Shown: one piece after another, positions 13,336 through 28,300 of the stretch
Numbering within the stretch: the stretch's first letter is position 1
Layout: each line of letters starts with the position of its first letter
Origin: Aplidium turbinatum
Lineage: Eukaryota > Chordata > Ascidiacea > Aplousobranchia > Polyclinidae
DNA: 64,000 nucleotides
NCBI GenBank assembly: GCA_918807975.1
Contig: OU964918.1
Coordinates: forward strand, 57,706,477 to 57,770,476
Direction: 5' to 3'
Program-made: the position numbers and the translations under genes
Notes under the pieces: generated by a model
Told to the model about the DNA's origin: nothing
Database searches by the model: none
The model's input: only the letters and a program-made list of their open reading frames with translations

Positions 13336-16300
13336 CTGATGAGTAAAATGATGAATATACTTGCTGATGGTATTCGTATTATATCGTAACGAAGTAGGTG
13401 ATAGATCAGAATGGAAATGGCAACCATGAGTGGTAACTGGTTATAGCTACAATATGCATTTTATTAAAACAATGAGAAAGTGAATAGCACGGTGTGACGT
13501 CATACACATTGCATGACAACAAACTCAACAGGGCATGGCCACATAGTCCAGCAGTGTAACTTAACCATTGCAAACAAAAGTATTCGCCATAATTTGGGTG
13601 TAAATGATGAAAGTGAAATACCCAATAAGCAAAAAGGGGCCCGATTTTACAGTCCTCCATTGCAGACGAGCATGTTCCCATTTGATTCGAGTTATCACAG
13701 CCTTTTTTACATGGTTTCAACATCTGGCGACGTTAAGACGATGTAAAAAGCGGCGATTTTTGCTGGTTGGGATGGCGGAAAATCTGAAGTGAACTGGTAA
13801 CAAGGAGCAACACAGTAAAGCCAATAGCAACTACTTAAAAGGTAAGATGACCAATCAACTCACTCCATTTTGAGCTGGTGCATCTCTCTGTCAGCTTCTT
13901 CCAACTTCCGCTCAGCTTCTCTACTGGCAAGCTATAACGAATATTTGCAATATTTAAGCAATTTACAGTTTATCGACTATGAAAATTGTGGGAGTGAAGG
14001 AAGAAGATACTGTTGACAGAGTGGTGTGGAGTACTGCAATCTGCAGCGGCGACCCCACTTGCAGTGGGATAAAGCAAGAAGATCGAAAAATACTAAACTT
14101 CCTCCAGCGAAATCTAAACACTTAACCACTCTTTTAAATCCTACTTAAAAACTTGACCCTAGTTTGGATGTACGAAATGCTAGAAGATCTTTTAAAAAAT
14201 GTTTCTTTCAGTAAGATGGCATCTGCGTTTTATCACTTTACTAGGCACTCGACAGAGCGCCGGCTTTCGACACCGTTGAAGAGCATGCTGCTGTGTCTTT
14301 GGAAGAACATTCAATGGTAAACACGAAGATTAGCTTTATTGTCCTTTGTCCTCCGTCCACGCAACTTGAATCTTCAACCGCCAGACGTAAGCCTGGATAC
14401 TGCACGAGGTATAAGTTCCTTTAGTTTCCACACTTTGAACTTAAACGCAGATAAAGCGACTTTCATTGAAAACGTGATAAACAAAAAATCAACTTACCCA
14501 GCTGTCATGGGCCTTCTTCTCGTAACGATTGATCTCGTTCTTTCTTTGTTTTTCGCTCTGATCGAATTCCCGCTTTGCGTCTTCATTCATCTTCTTGTAC
14601 ATTTCGAGTTGGTCCAGCAACTGACTGGTTCTATCGCCTTCTTGTGCCAGCTTTGATTCATTAATCTCACGAACTGTTTGTTCTTTACCAAGTTTTCTAA
14701 ACGGCAAAATACAATGTTGACAAACCAGACAACACGTGCAGATCAATGTTATAAATATCCAAGAACGTAATCAACAAGTGATTCAGCAGGATCAAAAGCA
14801 AAAGTTACTTCTAACTGGGAAAAACAAATAACACAGGTGAGAGCAATTACAATTCCTTAACAACGTTAAAAAAACAACGACTACTTACTTAAAAAATTGC
14901 CATACAAAAGCAGGAGGTATTTGTTTTGAAAATTTCTGTGTTTGGGAATGTGTAAGCCACAGAAAATAATTTATCCCACAAATGATAAAACATTACTCCT
15001 GTGCATTTATCCAGAACAGAGTGGTAGCCACACGAAATATTCGGAGTAATGTCCCTACCCTTGCATCTCCACCTCCCGTTTGGCATAGAATTCCTGCATT
15101 ACATTTAGCTTAGCTTGTTGCACTTGAAGTTCCCTTGTCGTCTTCTGCTGCATCGCTCGAATGTTTTCACACTCGGCTTCTAATTCACCAACTTGGGCTG
15201 AGGAAAAACCAACAAAGTAATCACAATTTATGAAATATTCTGTTTGAATAGGTAAAGATGCTGTTAAAGTTGTCGGCTGCGTGGCCGTGATGAGAACGTC
15301 TGCGCGACGTTCGACACCGTTCCAGAGCACACGGCTGTATCTCGGCAAAGACAGTTAATGGCATCTCAATCCATGCAAAAGATCCTATGAACGTGGCCAA
15401 GCTAGACTACGCTACTACATCTCCAAACCACACTGAGATGACAACGACCAACTAAACAACGCTTCCATCGCCAACATTTACAAACAACCAAACACGAACT
15501 GGCCGACACCCCCCTCTCAAACCTGAAGCACCCAGCCATATATACCGGGAATTTCAACAGCAACTGAGAGGGTGGTTGACTACGGAATGGCCCGTTTCGG
15601 TGAGTCCGATCCCTTAACGGGGGATTTTTTCAATTTTTTTTTAAATTATTGGATACCGTAGCCTAATTATCATTGCCGTTTTAGGGTTAGGAGTTTGGGG
15701 TTAGGGGTTAGAGATTAGGAACTCACCGAATCGGACTCACCGAATAGTAGCAGACCCGGTTGACTACGTGCCACTACACCAAACGACGAACAGGTATGCC
15801 AAAATAAGGGGAGCAGCTGACTCGAAGACTAATATGTCACTTCGCTGCTTCTTGTTGTATTGTATTTGTGATCGCAGTGTAGGCCTACTGCATGTTATCG
15901 CAATGGGCGCAAGGTAAAACATGATTGTTATTATTATTGTTACTATGTGATATATGAATGACTATTATTACTGTGCGTTCTCTGCCTACTGAGCTGATTG
16001 CCATAATAATAAATATTTGGCGCCTATTGTGCCAGCATATAGCACATTGCGATTGCAAATGTGACACAACAAACAGCTGGAAGCAGCAAAGGACATGAAG
16101 CCATCGAGTCAGCTGCTTCCCTTATTTTGGAAAGCCATGGAGTGTCTTTGCCAAAACACAGCCGCGTGTTCTGGAGCGGTGTCGAACCAACGTCCTTTCG
16201 AACGTTGCGCAGACGTTCTCACCACTCGGCCACGCAGCCGACATAAGAACACGTCGTGGTTCAAAAAATAAAGTAGAAGCCAAGTAACTAATAAATCGGC

Positions 16301-19300
16301 TTAATCATTTTACGAAATCATGAGCCTGTCAATTAATGTAATTTCACAAATTGTTAAAATTTCTATCGCATTTAGAGATACAAAAACCTAATCATTGAGC
16401 AACACCGACGTACCTTCAGTTCTTTCTCTTGACTTCTTTTCAGTTTCAAGTTGAAAAACAACTCGACTTTTCTCCGTTTCAACTTGTTTCACTTTAGTTT
16501 GTATCCTGGCCACGTCAATCAAGCTCTTCAACTTCTCTTTCTGTTGACACAAACATAATGATGAACAACAAAACAAACTAATGTTAACATGGTATCCCAC
16601 AAACTGAAGCAAATTTTGACCAACCTGTTTGTCCACTAGTTCGTCAGTATCCAATTCCTCATCTCCATCTTCAGTCAAGGCTTCTTGCACCCCCTGTACA
16701 AAAAAACATTTACTAAGTAAACCACAAACTCCAGCAGGTTGTGTGTCGAAATGTTACAAGATATACAACAGTCAACACGTTGCCATGGGTGTTAGGAAAC
16801 CTACTCTGTGATTACTTTGGAATTGGATGTTACGAACACAGCCTTGACATTTTGACAACTCCATCGAAAAGATAATTCAATTCGCTTCCGGCGGCAAGTT
16901 CAATGTAACGGACGAAATTCTTCTTGCAACAAACAGTATTACCATACACTCGCCAAATTCAGCACTGACCTCATGGGTCGTGCACTCTGGCAAAGCATAA
17001 ATAAACATCAGCTCACCCGGAATTGAAGGAGGCAATCTTTCAACACATCCGCTTCTTGCATGGTGGCAGATTTTTCTTCTGTGATATTTGATAACTTCTC
17101 CTCCAGTGTGTTTATTTGTGCTTTCATGGCTTCTCCTTGTTTTTCCCATCCTCTGAGCGTCTCGTTATGTTCCTCTACGGTTTGTTCTTTCTCATTCAAG
17201 AATTTCTGCTCCAGGAATTGAGAAATGTTATTACAACATCATTATATTCTGTTCGTCCGGACTACATCTTAAACTAACGGTAATCTGAAGCAAAAGTTTC
17301 ATCAACAGAGGGGCCACTTGTGATAAACTGCACATAGTCTAAAAGAAGTTAAACAATTCTTACTTCAATCTTAGCAGGTAGTTCACAAACATGAGTATAC
17401 TAGATCAATGTTCAGTGGTCTTTTATAAACGTGAGAATTAAACACATTACAAAGTTATGGTATTCTTATGCAATGCCATACAGTCCCGTTAGCTTAGTGG
17501 GGAAGCGCCGGACTCAAGATCTCGCGGCGTTGATTCGGTTTTCGGGGTGTGCGCTTTAGCAACGCATTTCAATACTGCTCTCCATTTAGCGGCAACTAGT
17601 GGATGGAATAATTCACAGACACAAGCACTTCAAAATTGGAAACTTCACTGTCAATATCGGTAACCCGCCCTGCGCCAAAAGCCTCCACAAGTATGTAAAA
17701 ATACCAGGAATAACCTATCAAAGCTTTGTCAATCCGAGGATAAAAATTCAAAACTAAATCAAACCTGCAATTGTTTTACACTTTCTTCAAGACTTTGTTG
17801 TTGTTCGCTACTTTCCGTTAGTTCCATTTTGACCTGCGCCAACGACCTTTCGCATTCAAGAAAGGTTCTTTTTTCTTCTTCCAAGCAGTTTTCTTTCTTC
17901 TTTGACTGAAGCAGAAAGATGGTGTTTTTATAAATCTACTTCTAACAAAACATGTTTGATACATGCATTGAATCAGGTACTGCCATAATGTCTACAGTAC
18001 ACCCGCTGCTCACCATAAGAAACTTAAGAATTCACTCTGAACATTGAAGAAATTCATGCAAGCAAAGCGAATAATCTAGAATTCAAGGAGTTTGTGTGAT
18101 ACCACTCACTGCTTTTATAATATCAGCTCTATCTTTTTCTAAATCATTCATCTTCACACTCAGTTGGTTGTACAGCTCTGTCTTCTCATTGTTTCCACAA
18201 AGCAATATTTCCAATTCAATCTGCAATGCAAAACGCCAAGTGGCATTTATTTGACAGGAAAACGTGTTCAACTGTTCAAGCAACCAGCCTACTTTACAAA
18301 ACATTCAAACATATGTTTTAATGAAGAATGCAAAATCGAACTTTACAAGTAACTCTGTAGTAGACCAGGTAGAAAGCTATTATTAAGCATCAGCAACACA
18401 CAATAATGCAAAGCCACGTTAAGTGAAAGAATTTTCTTAACCAGTCAATTAAATCAATAAAAAGTAGGGATAATACACATTAAACAAATGTGCTGCATTA
18501 GAATATATGACACTTCGATAATATTGTATTACAGCACAATAGCCTCCAACTGCGTCTATTACTATAATTTTTAAATTTCAGGACAATGACGTTTTTAATA
18601 CCATTAACACATTAATGGCAAGAAATAAGCTAAACTAAGAATTGGCTCGACTTTAATTACTATTTTAACTACTTACTTTTAGTTGATTGATTTCTTCTTG
18701 AGCATTTGCTTGCAATGCCTGCATTTCATCATATCTGCTGTGCATGTTACTCACCTACCAGACAAAATACTGAATGATTGAATGCAAAAATATTATAATT
18801 TTAATTTGTTAGTAGAGAGGAGTGGTGGTAGTCTGTGGTAGCGTGGTACTGATGGTGCAGATGCTGAAGTAACTGCTCAGTTACCATAGTTGACTACTGA
18901 AAAACAAACCTTGTGAAATTTTATTTTGTAGGATATGTTATTCGCTCTGATGACGCGCAATGCGCATTGTCATGGTGCGCTAAACGTCAGTAGAGCAATA
19001 AACCATCCTGTTTATTCTTGCTTTAACTTTCAATTTTATCAGATTAACGAACGTTGCAACTAGTGGTAGAAACGAAAAATCTGTATTGTTGATGATAAAA
19101 TTGTATAAGACATCATCTAACCATTAAATCCTTTTACAACAAAGCTGAAGTTTATCTGTTGTGTATGTACCTTGTTTTTAGAAGCAGTTAAAAGGTTTTC
19201 TGTTTCTAATTTCTCAGCCAATAATACTTCCAATTGAGCATGGAGTTCTTCTGCATGCATGGCAAGTCCACGTTCTTTTTGTATGCGCTTTGTAACGTTA

Positions 19301-22300
19301 CTCCACCAAATAATTATCCAAATAAGGAAAATGCCAAGTACAGAGGTCAGGAGTATTATAGACCATGACACACCATAAACATCTTCATGATATTCTTCTG
19401 GCAGTAATGAAATCCACTGTAAAATAGAAAATTGGCCACTAATTAGGGTTAATAAAATTTGGGTAGAAGGGTTACTTTTTTAAACAATACCGACGTAACT
19501 ATGCAACAACACTAAATTTAACATTATAAAAATAAAAAAAAACAATAAGCAAACGTTTTCGGCTAGCTATACAGCCTTGTTTCAAGCCTATGGTTAATCT
19601 AAAAAGAAATTCAGAGTTTTAACTTCAAACTGTAAGCACAATCTCATTGTCGTATTGAATTATTTGAAAACCTATTCCAAAGAATAGACGATCCAGTACA
19701 ACATGATCCTACATTGTACTGTATTAAACAACCTCATAAATGCAGGAAAGTATGAAAGGCATACTGTTCCAGCAAGACTCATATATAATTGAATAAAAAC
19801 ATTGCATTGCAGCTGTACTGCTGTAGTATACTCTCTTTCAAACTTTGTTACCTGGTTGCTTGTGAATAAAATGTTGAGTGATTAAACTGTCATAAAATAT
19901 ACTTACTAATTTAAGTTTTTCATTCATAATATCACAAGTTTCTTTTAAGGTAATTGTTAAGTTTTGCACTGACGACATTATGATTGAAGCGAACGGAAGC
20001 AGCAAAGTTCATAGTAAACAAAAAACAATAGCAGATCTTTCTAAAATTAATAATTGCTATAACATCTTATAACTACAATTACAAAATATATTTTAATAAA
20101 TTCTTTGAGGCAAGTGAGTTACTTGCATTCTGAGAAATTAATTGGTAAACTAAATGTCAAAGTGAAAAAACCTACATTTGTAAGACACTGCAGTGGTTGC
20201 AAAACCAGATGCCACAGGTAACCATAGAAAGCCAGCAAGTTGTTTGAATACTATTCTTAATATAGTGTTTATATTGAATGTTATGAGCATAAATTGTCAG
20301 TCTTCCTGATTTACCGTTACTTTGTTTTCTGAAGCACACTCGAAACGTTGTGCCAGCAATTCTTATTGGTTTAATCGCTGTTAATTACTGTGGTTTTTGG
20401 CGCAGTGAGTAGTGTGACGGACCTTGAAGTGGTGCACACCTTCAACGACTCGGGTTCAAAGCTTATTATAATGTTGCTGTAAAGCTTCTCTCTTTTTCGT
20501 TGAATAGAAATTGTCGATGAATCTGAGTCCTGTTTTTTGCTGAGACTCTTTGGTGATTTGTTCGAAATAAGTTTAAAAGATTTGGTCATTTTTTGTGATG
20601 AAAATACAGTACTTTCTGTGCTACTTTTGTGTTTGCATCTACCACATGTAATAATTTGACATTTAAGCTACCTTTTAACACTAAGTCTAAACCTTGTATT
20701 TATGATAGCGAAGAAAGCAATTTTTGTACCAATCACTAAAATTGATTAACGGACATAATTATTTTTTCAAACAAGTTGTTAAAATTTTTGTAAGCATTTT
20801 GTTAACGCAATGAACAAAGTCAAATGAATTCACTGCATTTTGAATATGAAATGTTGAATTCTGCTTTTTTCAGCCTGTCTCTATTGTAAAAGGAACATTT
20901 TTAAAACTATGACAACTTGCAGTTATTTAGTTTTACTAATTGATTAATTGACTGAATCTTTATCCTCGGACTGGGAAAGCTTCTTGCAGAGCTTAATCCT
21001 GGCAGTTTCGAATACTTGTAGAGGCTTTGAATTACTGACGCGGGCCCGGTCACCGAGATTGACAGAGTGAAGTTTCCGATTGTTGAAGTCTTCTTGCCGG
21101 GGAATTATTCCATCCATTAGATGCCACTGAATGGAGAGCAGTCCTTAACTTGCGTTGCTCAAGCGCAGACTCCGAGAGTTGAACCAGCGCCGCTTGATCT
21201 TGAGGCTTTTTCGTTTCAGAAGTGACATGCTAACCAATTGAGCTAACGAGGCGGACCAAGCTTTTATTAAAATGATATTTTTTTGTTATTGCATACAGCA
21301 AAATGTCTTTTTCTGACCTGTGACATGTTGATGTACGTATCACATCTAGCCTACATATGTTGAGTAGGCTGTGCTGTATTAAAAGGCATCTATTACACAA
21401 TAAACTTTAAAAAAAATGTAAACATATTAAAATAGTTATTTTTCCAGATGACCTTCAACCCTTGAAATGACACATCATACTTCTAATTTATTAAATTCCT
21501 AATTTACACTAACACAATGTGCAAAGTTACAATCTTCACTCATACTTTTCTTAAAAATAGACTGAACTTGTAAAAAATTGGTTTTAAACAAAGTAGTATT
21601 TTAGACTTTACTTTTGTAGGTAGGCATCAGTTAATCTAACTTAACCAGACGAAAGGTCAATCCGTCACTTTTGCCTGGAAGGCCAGCCCTTACTCAACAA
21701 GTTTTTTCTAGAATTACCATTCAGCCAACTTTCTATTTCTATAATACAGTATGGCCTTTAGTATTATCTAGCTTTTGTTTTTCTATTAAAGTTGGAATTC
21801 CATATAGTCTAATTAATAATCTGCAAAGATTTAAACTTGCAACAATAAAATTCTTCACACATCTCTGTTTCTGTCCCATCAAAGCATTGGTTATACATTG
21901 CCATCAGCAGCATGCGCTGTGGCACTGTTGTACTTGGTCTGCAAGTATAGCCTACATCTCTAACTCAAATTCTTAATATTTTAATTTTTTTGCATCCTTG
22001 ATTTCATTGTTTTAAACAAACTGAATCTGATCTCTGACAACTGAGGTGCCGTCTGTCCACTGTATTTAATACCACTACGTCCAGGTATAAAATTACAAAA
22101 CAAACAAAACCCTGCTGCAAATACAATTCACCTTTATGAAATTTACCTATGCGCAGTGTTGCCAGATTTTAACGGGCATTTCCAAAATAAAGTTCCAAAC
22201 TTTGCCTGAACTTTGGTGAGTGCACAAAAAGCTGTTTAAAGCCACTTTCTTGCACAAAACAAAATTTTACATTGCCACAGTTAGTCCTAAATGAAGTTAA

Positions 22301-25300
22301 TAGCTGTTAACGAATTCACACGTGATGAAAGAGCTTAATGTCAAGCAACCTTCAGATAACGAAATTGTGTAACGTTGTTCGGTGCTACTAAACTTTCTGC
22401 ATTGCCTACTTGGATTTCACACACGCGTTTGAAAGGCAATAAATTATTTCTCCGTCTTTTTCTTGTCTTCTTTCTCGTCTAAGACAAAATAGCTTTTTGT
22501 TATGCCACACCAAAGTTTCAGCGGCTGAGATACTTTTTTCTATTTACAGTACAGTGGATCGCTCAGAATGAGTCACACTATCATGACTTGTAACATTTGA
22601 CAAACTTAAATTTCTTGAATCGAGAATAAGCCTAAAAACGCATTGCACCTGGTCGCTCTGTACCCATATTATCTTTGTACTTCCAATAATGAACGTTGCG
22701 ACTTGGCTACTGCTAGAAACAAACGTTGGTCGTTAAATGTGCTCAACACTTTCCAATAAATCGAGAACACATTGCATGCTATTATTAACATGAAGCGTCC
22801 TGATGTGAAAGCCTAGTAAATCAGTGAATGTGATCACATAGTAAACTTTTCATGATCAAGCAGAGGAATGACCGATTTGTTGATAGGCTACGCACTGCTT
22901 CCAAGAATTGTCAAAATTAAATTTTTTAATGCTGCAATAACTTTCATGTTTTCTTTATTTGTGAACACTCAGATCCCCAGATTGAATCGATAGGTTGTTA
23001 AGATTAAAATGTCGACTACTGTTGAAAGGAAAATAAAACACTCCATTTTTCTTACAAAAAAGCTCGGACCTTAGACTGCTGTTTTTTTCTATTATACTGT
23101 AGGCTTAGCCTATGCTACGGCATGAAAAAAAATGAGCAAAAGTTTACCAGGCTCATGATCAATAACACTGAAGCACTCAAGAGACAAAAACATCTTTAAA
23201 GCAGTACGAAACATTATTTCTGCTGCATAGACTAGGTTGCAAACATCCAATGCAAACGCTAGCTGCGATCGATTTGCCTTGCTTCTTCTCTCGTTTGACT
23301 TGCAGTAGCTTAGATTGGCAATGCCTCCTCGTGCAGCCAAGATACGGTAGTTGGGTCCAGTTGTCGAATACCAGTGATTCCACTTGGGGGTCGTAAGATG
23401 GGACATTCGTGGAGTATGTGTTGCATTGTTTGTTCTACCGCTCCGCAGACACATATCGGCGAATTATGCAACCCCCACCTAAACAAATTAGCTCCAGTAC
23501 AGCCAACGTCACATCTGATCCTGTTCAATGTGACCCATGCCTTTCTTGAGAGGTCTGCTCCAGGAGGGATGGAGAGTGCTGGCATAACTGAAAACTGGGG
23601 AGGGATATGTGGCAGCTCGTTCCATTCTTGGGTCCATGTTTCCATGCAGCTGAAGTTCTTATCCACAAGTTGTGTAGCATATCGATGGAATGGGCGCCTT
23701 GATGATAGGCGTTGAGGTCTGACTGGTCCATTTGTTTGGGAGTGACTGTAGAGAAGGTGTTGAAAATTTGCCTTGCTATAACAATTGCAATTGAGTGTCA
23801 CCAGGCAAAATATAAAGAAAAAAACTTTTAAGAAACTCATACCGTTTTCGAAAGGTGTAATATGACATTTAGCTTCTTGGCGAAGGCTACAAGAAGTTTG
23901 GCAATTCAACCAGTGACGTAGGTGGAAAGAAAATTTTAGGGGGCAAAACAGCCTACCTACTGGGAAGGGGCAAATATTTTATTATTTGAAATAAAGAGTT
24001 TATTTTAAAATGTAGCTAAACATTTATAAAACTTCATTCAACATGTAATGCAATGTCATTAAAGCGTTGTAGTCAAATTATAATGGTATTAAAACATTTG
24101 TGAGTAAATTTACACATCTCATTGTAAGATAAATAAACAAAATTTATTTTAGGCCTAAATCAAATTTGAGCAACGTCAAATCATCTTTCGATTGACAAGT
24201 AGTTGCATATCACGAAGCCTTTTATAAATCCCTGCTTTGGTTAGCCTACAATCTATCAATAGATAAAGTAACCTCGGTTTAAGTGTAGACAACTGCAAGT
24301 ACAAACGAAGAATGAGCAACAACAAAAGATTATTGTCAAGTGGGTCGTAGCCTAACCCTCAGAAATGTTTTTCAAGGTAATAATCTGTAAACTCAGATTG
24401 GTGCAAGACAGATTGGACCTGTTACACATTGTTTGGCATTCTGTGTTCAAGATTGACTTTACTACACGCGTTTGCCGCGCGAAAAAATATTTAAACTATT
24501 AAAAATAAATCTTCAGAAGAGGGAGTTGCATCAACAGACATCTGCCAGTTTGGCCCATGAAACAAGAGAATGATCCACAAAGGATACGAACTGATTTGAA
24601 ATTTTGCGGAATAATTTTATTATGTGGAATTACCTTTTTGAAAGGTTGCCGATCTTTTTGTTTTCACTTTATGAAACACAAGTCATGAAGCTTTTGGCTA
24701 ATATCTAGCATGTGCAAAGTTCACTAATAATGGCGGACAGACTTCATGACTTCCAAATGGTCACTTTATATTATCTTGACTTTTGTGAAATTGCAAGAAT
24801 TCTGTCAAACTATACATATGGGCTAAGGATGGGAGAAAAATCTGATGTTTAATGCATTGGTTCTACCAGTTCCTTTGCAAAATATCGAAAAATTTGTGAC
24901 ATAACAAACTGATTATGAGACAATACCAGTTGAAAAAAGACGATTTCTTATCCCGCTAACAGTCAGAAGTCACAGCCAACACTCAACTCTTATAGCCTAT
25001 CTGTATTGTGTAAAGGGAGTTGTACGTCAGTGAAGTGACTAGGAGTACTTTAAGAATCACAACAAATTGATTTATTTGGCACAAATGAACAAAACATTTA
25101 AAGACCCCATGAGCCTAATAAGCAGCGCGAGTAAGATATTTCGTCTATCTCAATTTAATACTGCAGCAACATGCGATGGCAGTGGTTCCTTTAGGCTTCC
25201 CAACTGATGACACCACTTCAGCGTTAAATGGTGATCAACAGATTGAAATCAAGTTTAACTCTGTTTTATGATATTTATTTTGCTCAAGAGATCTTCATCA

Positions 25301-28300
25301 AAACGTTATAAAAATAAATTTCCTTCTGTGCTTAGCCTACCGTTTTCATGCACCGCATAGCAGTGCGAAGCCAACACATATGGCAGACTTTGGATCTGTC
25401 AATTACTTGATGGACAAAAATTTTCAGTTTTCAATGTTGCTACTGATAGTAGCAGTAGTAGTGCACCCTATTTATTGGTCTTCTACTAATCCGACAGTTC
25501 AACAGCTTACTGTAATTATATTTAGTCTAATATTAAAATATTTTCTTCTTTAAGTGCTGTGCTGAAATTCGTTAAACTTTCTTGCCTTTTATTGTAAACT
25601 ATATTTTTGAGACTTTCTGGTTGTAGCGTAGGTGGTACGCAAACACTGTATGAAACGGCTAAAATAGAAAAAGTTTGGGAATCACTGACATAGCTGTACG
25701 AAGCCAACACATATGGCAGGCTTTTGATTTGTCAATTACTTGATGTACTTACCCAACGCCCTAACGGCACGAGCACATGCTTGATGTCGTTAGGAAGCTG
25801 GCAGACTAGCACAGCGAAAGATAACAATGAACTGTTAGTTGCGTCGTCATCCATCTGTAGTAAATACAACACTTTTTAACAGGGTCTCGTGTAGAGAAAG
25901 AGACTATACAGCAATTCAACCATGTTTAAATAAAATATGCAAGGTAGAAACATGACTAAGTTTCCGACCTCAAAAATTTTTTCTTCCACATGATGAATTA
26001 TTTCATTGCAACAAACCATTACAAAGTAACCTTTTTTCTGTTGTTTGAGCAACAACTTTGGTAAGAGTAGGTATTGATATTAAACCACAGTTACTAAAGT
26101 ATCTTTGAGTGGCAAGGACGCATCTCTTCTCATACGTCACTACAAAAAATATACAAGGTACCCAGGGTGAGTCGTCTGCGTAAGACGGCTTTTTTGTCGC
26201 ATCATCGATCGCTGTTGCGCGATTAACGTCTTCATGAAGTGGTTCTTCATGGCTTGTATCTAAAAGAAACAATCTGGCATTGAAATTATTGTTGTAAGTT
26301 ATTGTTGTAGAAAAGGCAGTATCCGAAAACCATACAGGCAATAAATCAAGGAAGATCCTTGTAATAATATTATTAATAACATAATGCGGTAGCAAGAGGC
26401 TGTGGAACAACTCCAACTTATAGCTCAGTTAGTTAAGATTGTGAAGCAAGAAACGACAAGATTGGGCGACGCTGGTTCGGCTCTCGGGGTGTGCGCTTGA
26501 GCAACGCATTTCAGGACTGCGTACTTAGTGGATGGAAGAATTCAATAACAAGATCACTTTAACAAACGGAACTTCTGGCCAGCGTGCGTGGTTCAAAGCC
26601 TCTACAAGTATTTCAAACTGCAGGACTAAGTTTTCATGAAGCTTTTTTAGTCCTAGCACAAATATTCCCACAATCAATTATATTTCGTTACAGAGTGGGC
26701 GAAAATATTACAAAATGGCCCCATATAATGTTTGAACGTCGCACAAACTAATCAGTTTTCAAAGTGCAGAAACTCATCAGTTCTAAGTCACGTCGTAATG
26801 CCCGTCACACAGGCAAACTGCTACAGCATAATTGGCAAAAATAAGCCATATAGATTCGTGTTTCTTCACCACTTGCCTGGCAAGATAGGTTGGCCTTCCT
26901 TTGACGCAACCAAACTTTCAATGGTTGGTTCTGGCATTTCATCGTGAGAGGCTTCGGTAAGAGGTATCGGCTCTACCATGGATGGGACTTCGGTGGTTTC
27001 GACAACAGGGATTGGTTCAGTTGAGAGGGTTTCCATTTCATTTTCAACCTGTTCCTCTTCTCTCCTCATGAGCGTTTCGTTGGCTTCGCTATCTTCGACA
27101 GCTGTACATTGAGTAAAATAAAAATCAGATTTTCTTATATTGAAGTTAATATAAAAAATCGCAAGAGTACTTCAATGAGAATAGGGACGGAAACGGTCTT
27201 CGGGGCCGCATCTTTGTTCTTGTCTAATCAAAACGGCAAACTAAGTAATGCAAACTTTATTCAATATCCAAAATTGTTGATCAATAAGCAAATCTACTAT
27301 GGGAATAACGAAGCTATACAAATATCAGCAATTTCGGTGGTTGCTGTAAGCCTGCTGGTATGTTTATATTAGAAAATATTCTTTGCAATGTACGCTATAT
27401 GTATGCAAACCAAAGTAATTTACCCAATTTGTCTCCTAACTCCTCATCCCATGAGGACTTTTTCTCTTTCTTCTCAAACGACTCGTCCCAATTGACTATC
27501 TTTCCTTCGTGAAGCTCTTCGTACGCATCCTTATTCGGGAGAACAGTGGAGGGCTTGGCATCATCAGCATCCGCATTTTTATTACCAGATGAGAGGTTTT
27601 CCATCATAGTCTCCCTGCTGGTGTGCAGTTGAGTAGCTAAGAGTAGAAGTAAATAAACACTTCAAAAACTGCTATCAAAGTAAATATTAAATCATGGGTG
27701 AATTCCTCGATCAGGCACATTTCTTTTCTGATTCGAAAAAAAAAAAAATTCAAGCCATATTTAGTTTTAGATAGTTCGTATTAAATCAAAATAAAAGCCG
27801 CTGTTACGAACCTCACACAGAGCGGGAAAAACATCATTCAGAATGATCATATTAAACACGAGCCAGACAGCCAAATATTTTGTATCAACAGAAAATGTTA
27901 TGAGACCTTTCAATCACATGACAGAGGATTCAGTGCAAATCAAATCGTTTCACACCAAGTTAGTACAAAAAGATTGACGGAATAAGAAAATCCCGCGTCA
28001 CTTTTAACACCTCACCACCGTCCCCCTCACTACGTATCCAGAGCACAAAGAACTACTGTTTGAGGTTACCTACGCTTCAACATAAATGAATATCTATCTG
28101 GTAAAAGAATAAACTTTCATAAATTTCGTTCAAAAAAACCTCAAAAACAAATTCAATGTAAGCTAAAAAAAAAACCCACACCAGCACAAAAATTGGAACA
28201 CCGTGAATTTTGCAGATTGGGGGTATAATGTCATAAGTAGAATATTAAAAAGTGCTCTATTCTTAAAACCATGAAGACAATGCAGTGAGTGAAACTTGTA

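Noticed and set aside
15690-15720. Interstitial telomere repeat
   Set aside because: TTAGGG-like words occur only within the MITE core, in both of its copies; there is no tandem telomere array.
20371-20589. 72-codon - strand frame as an extra TANGO1 exon
   Set aside because: No phase-compatible acceptor and donor pair, and no similarity to the family. Phases already match directly from exon 10 to exon 11.
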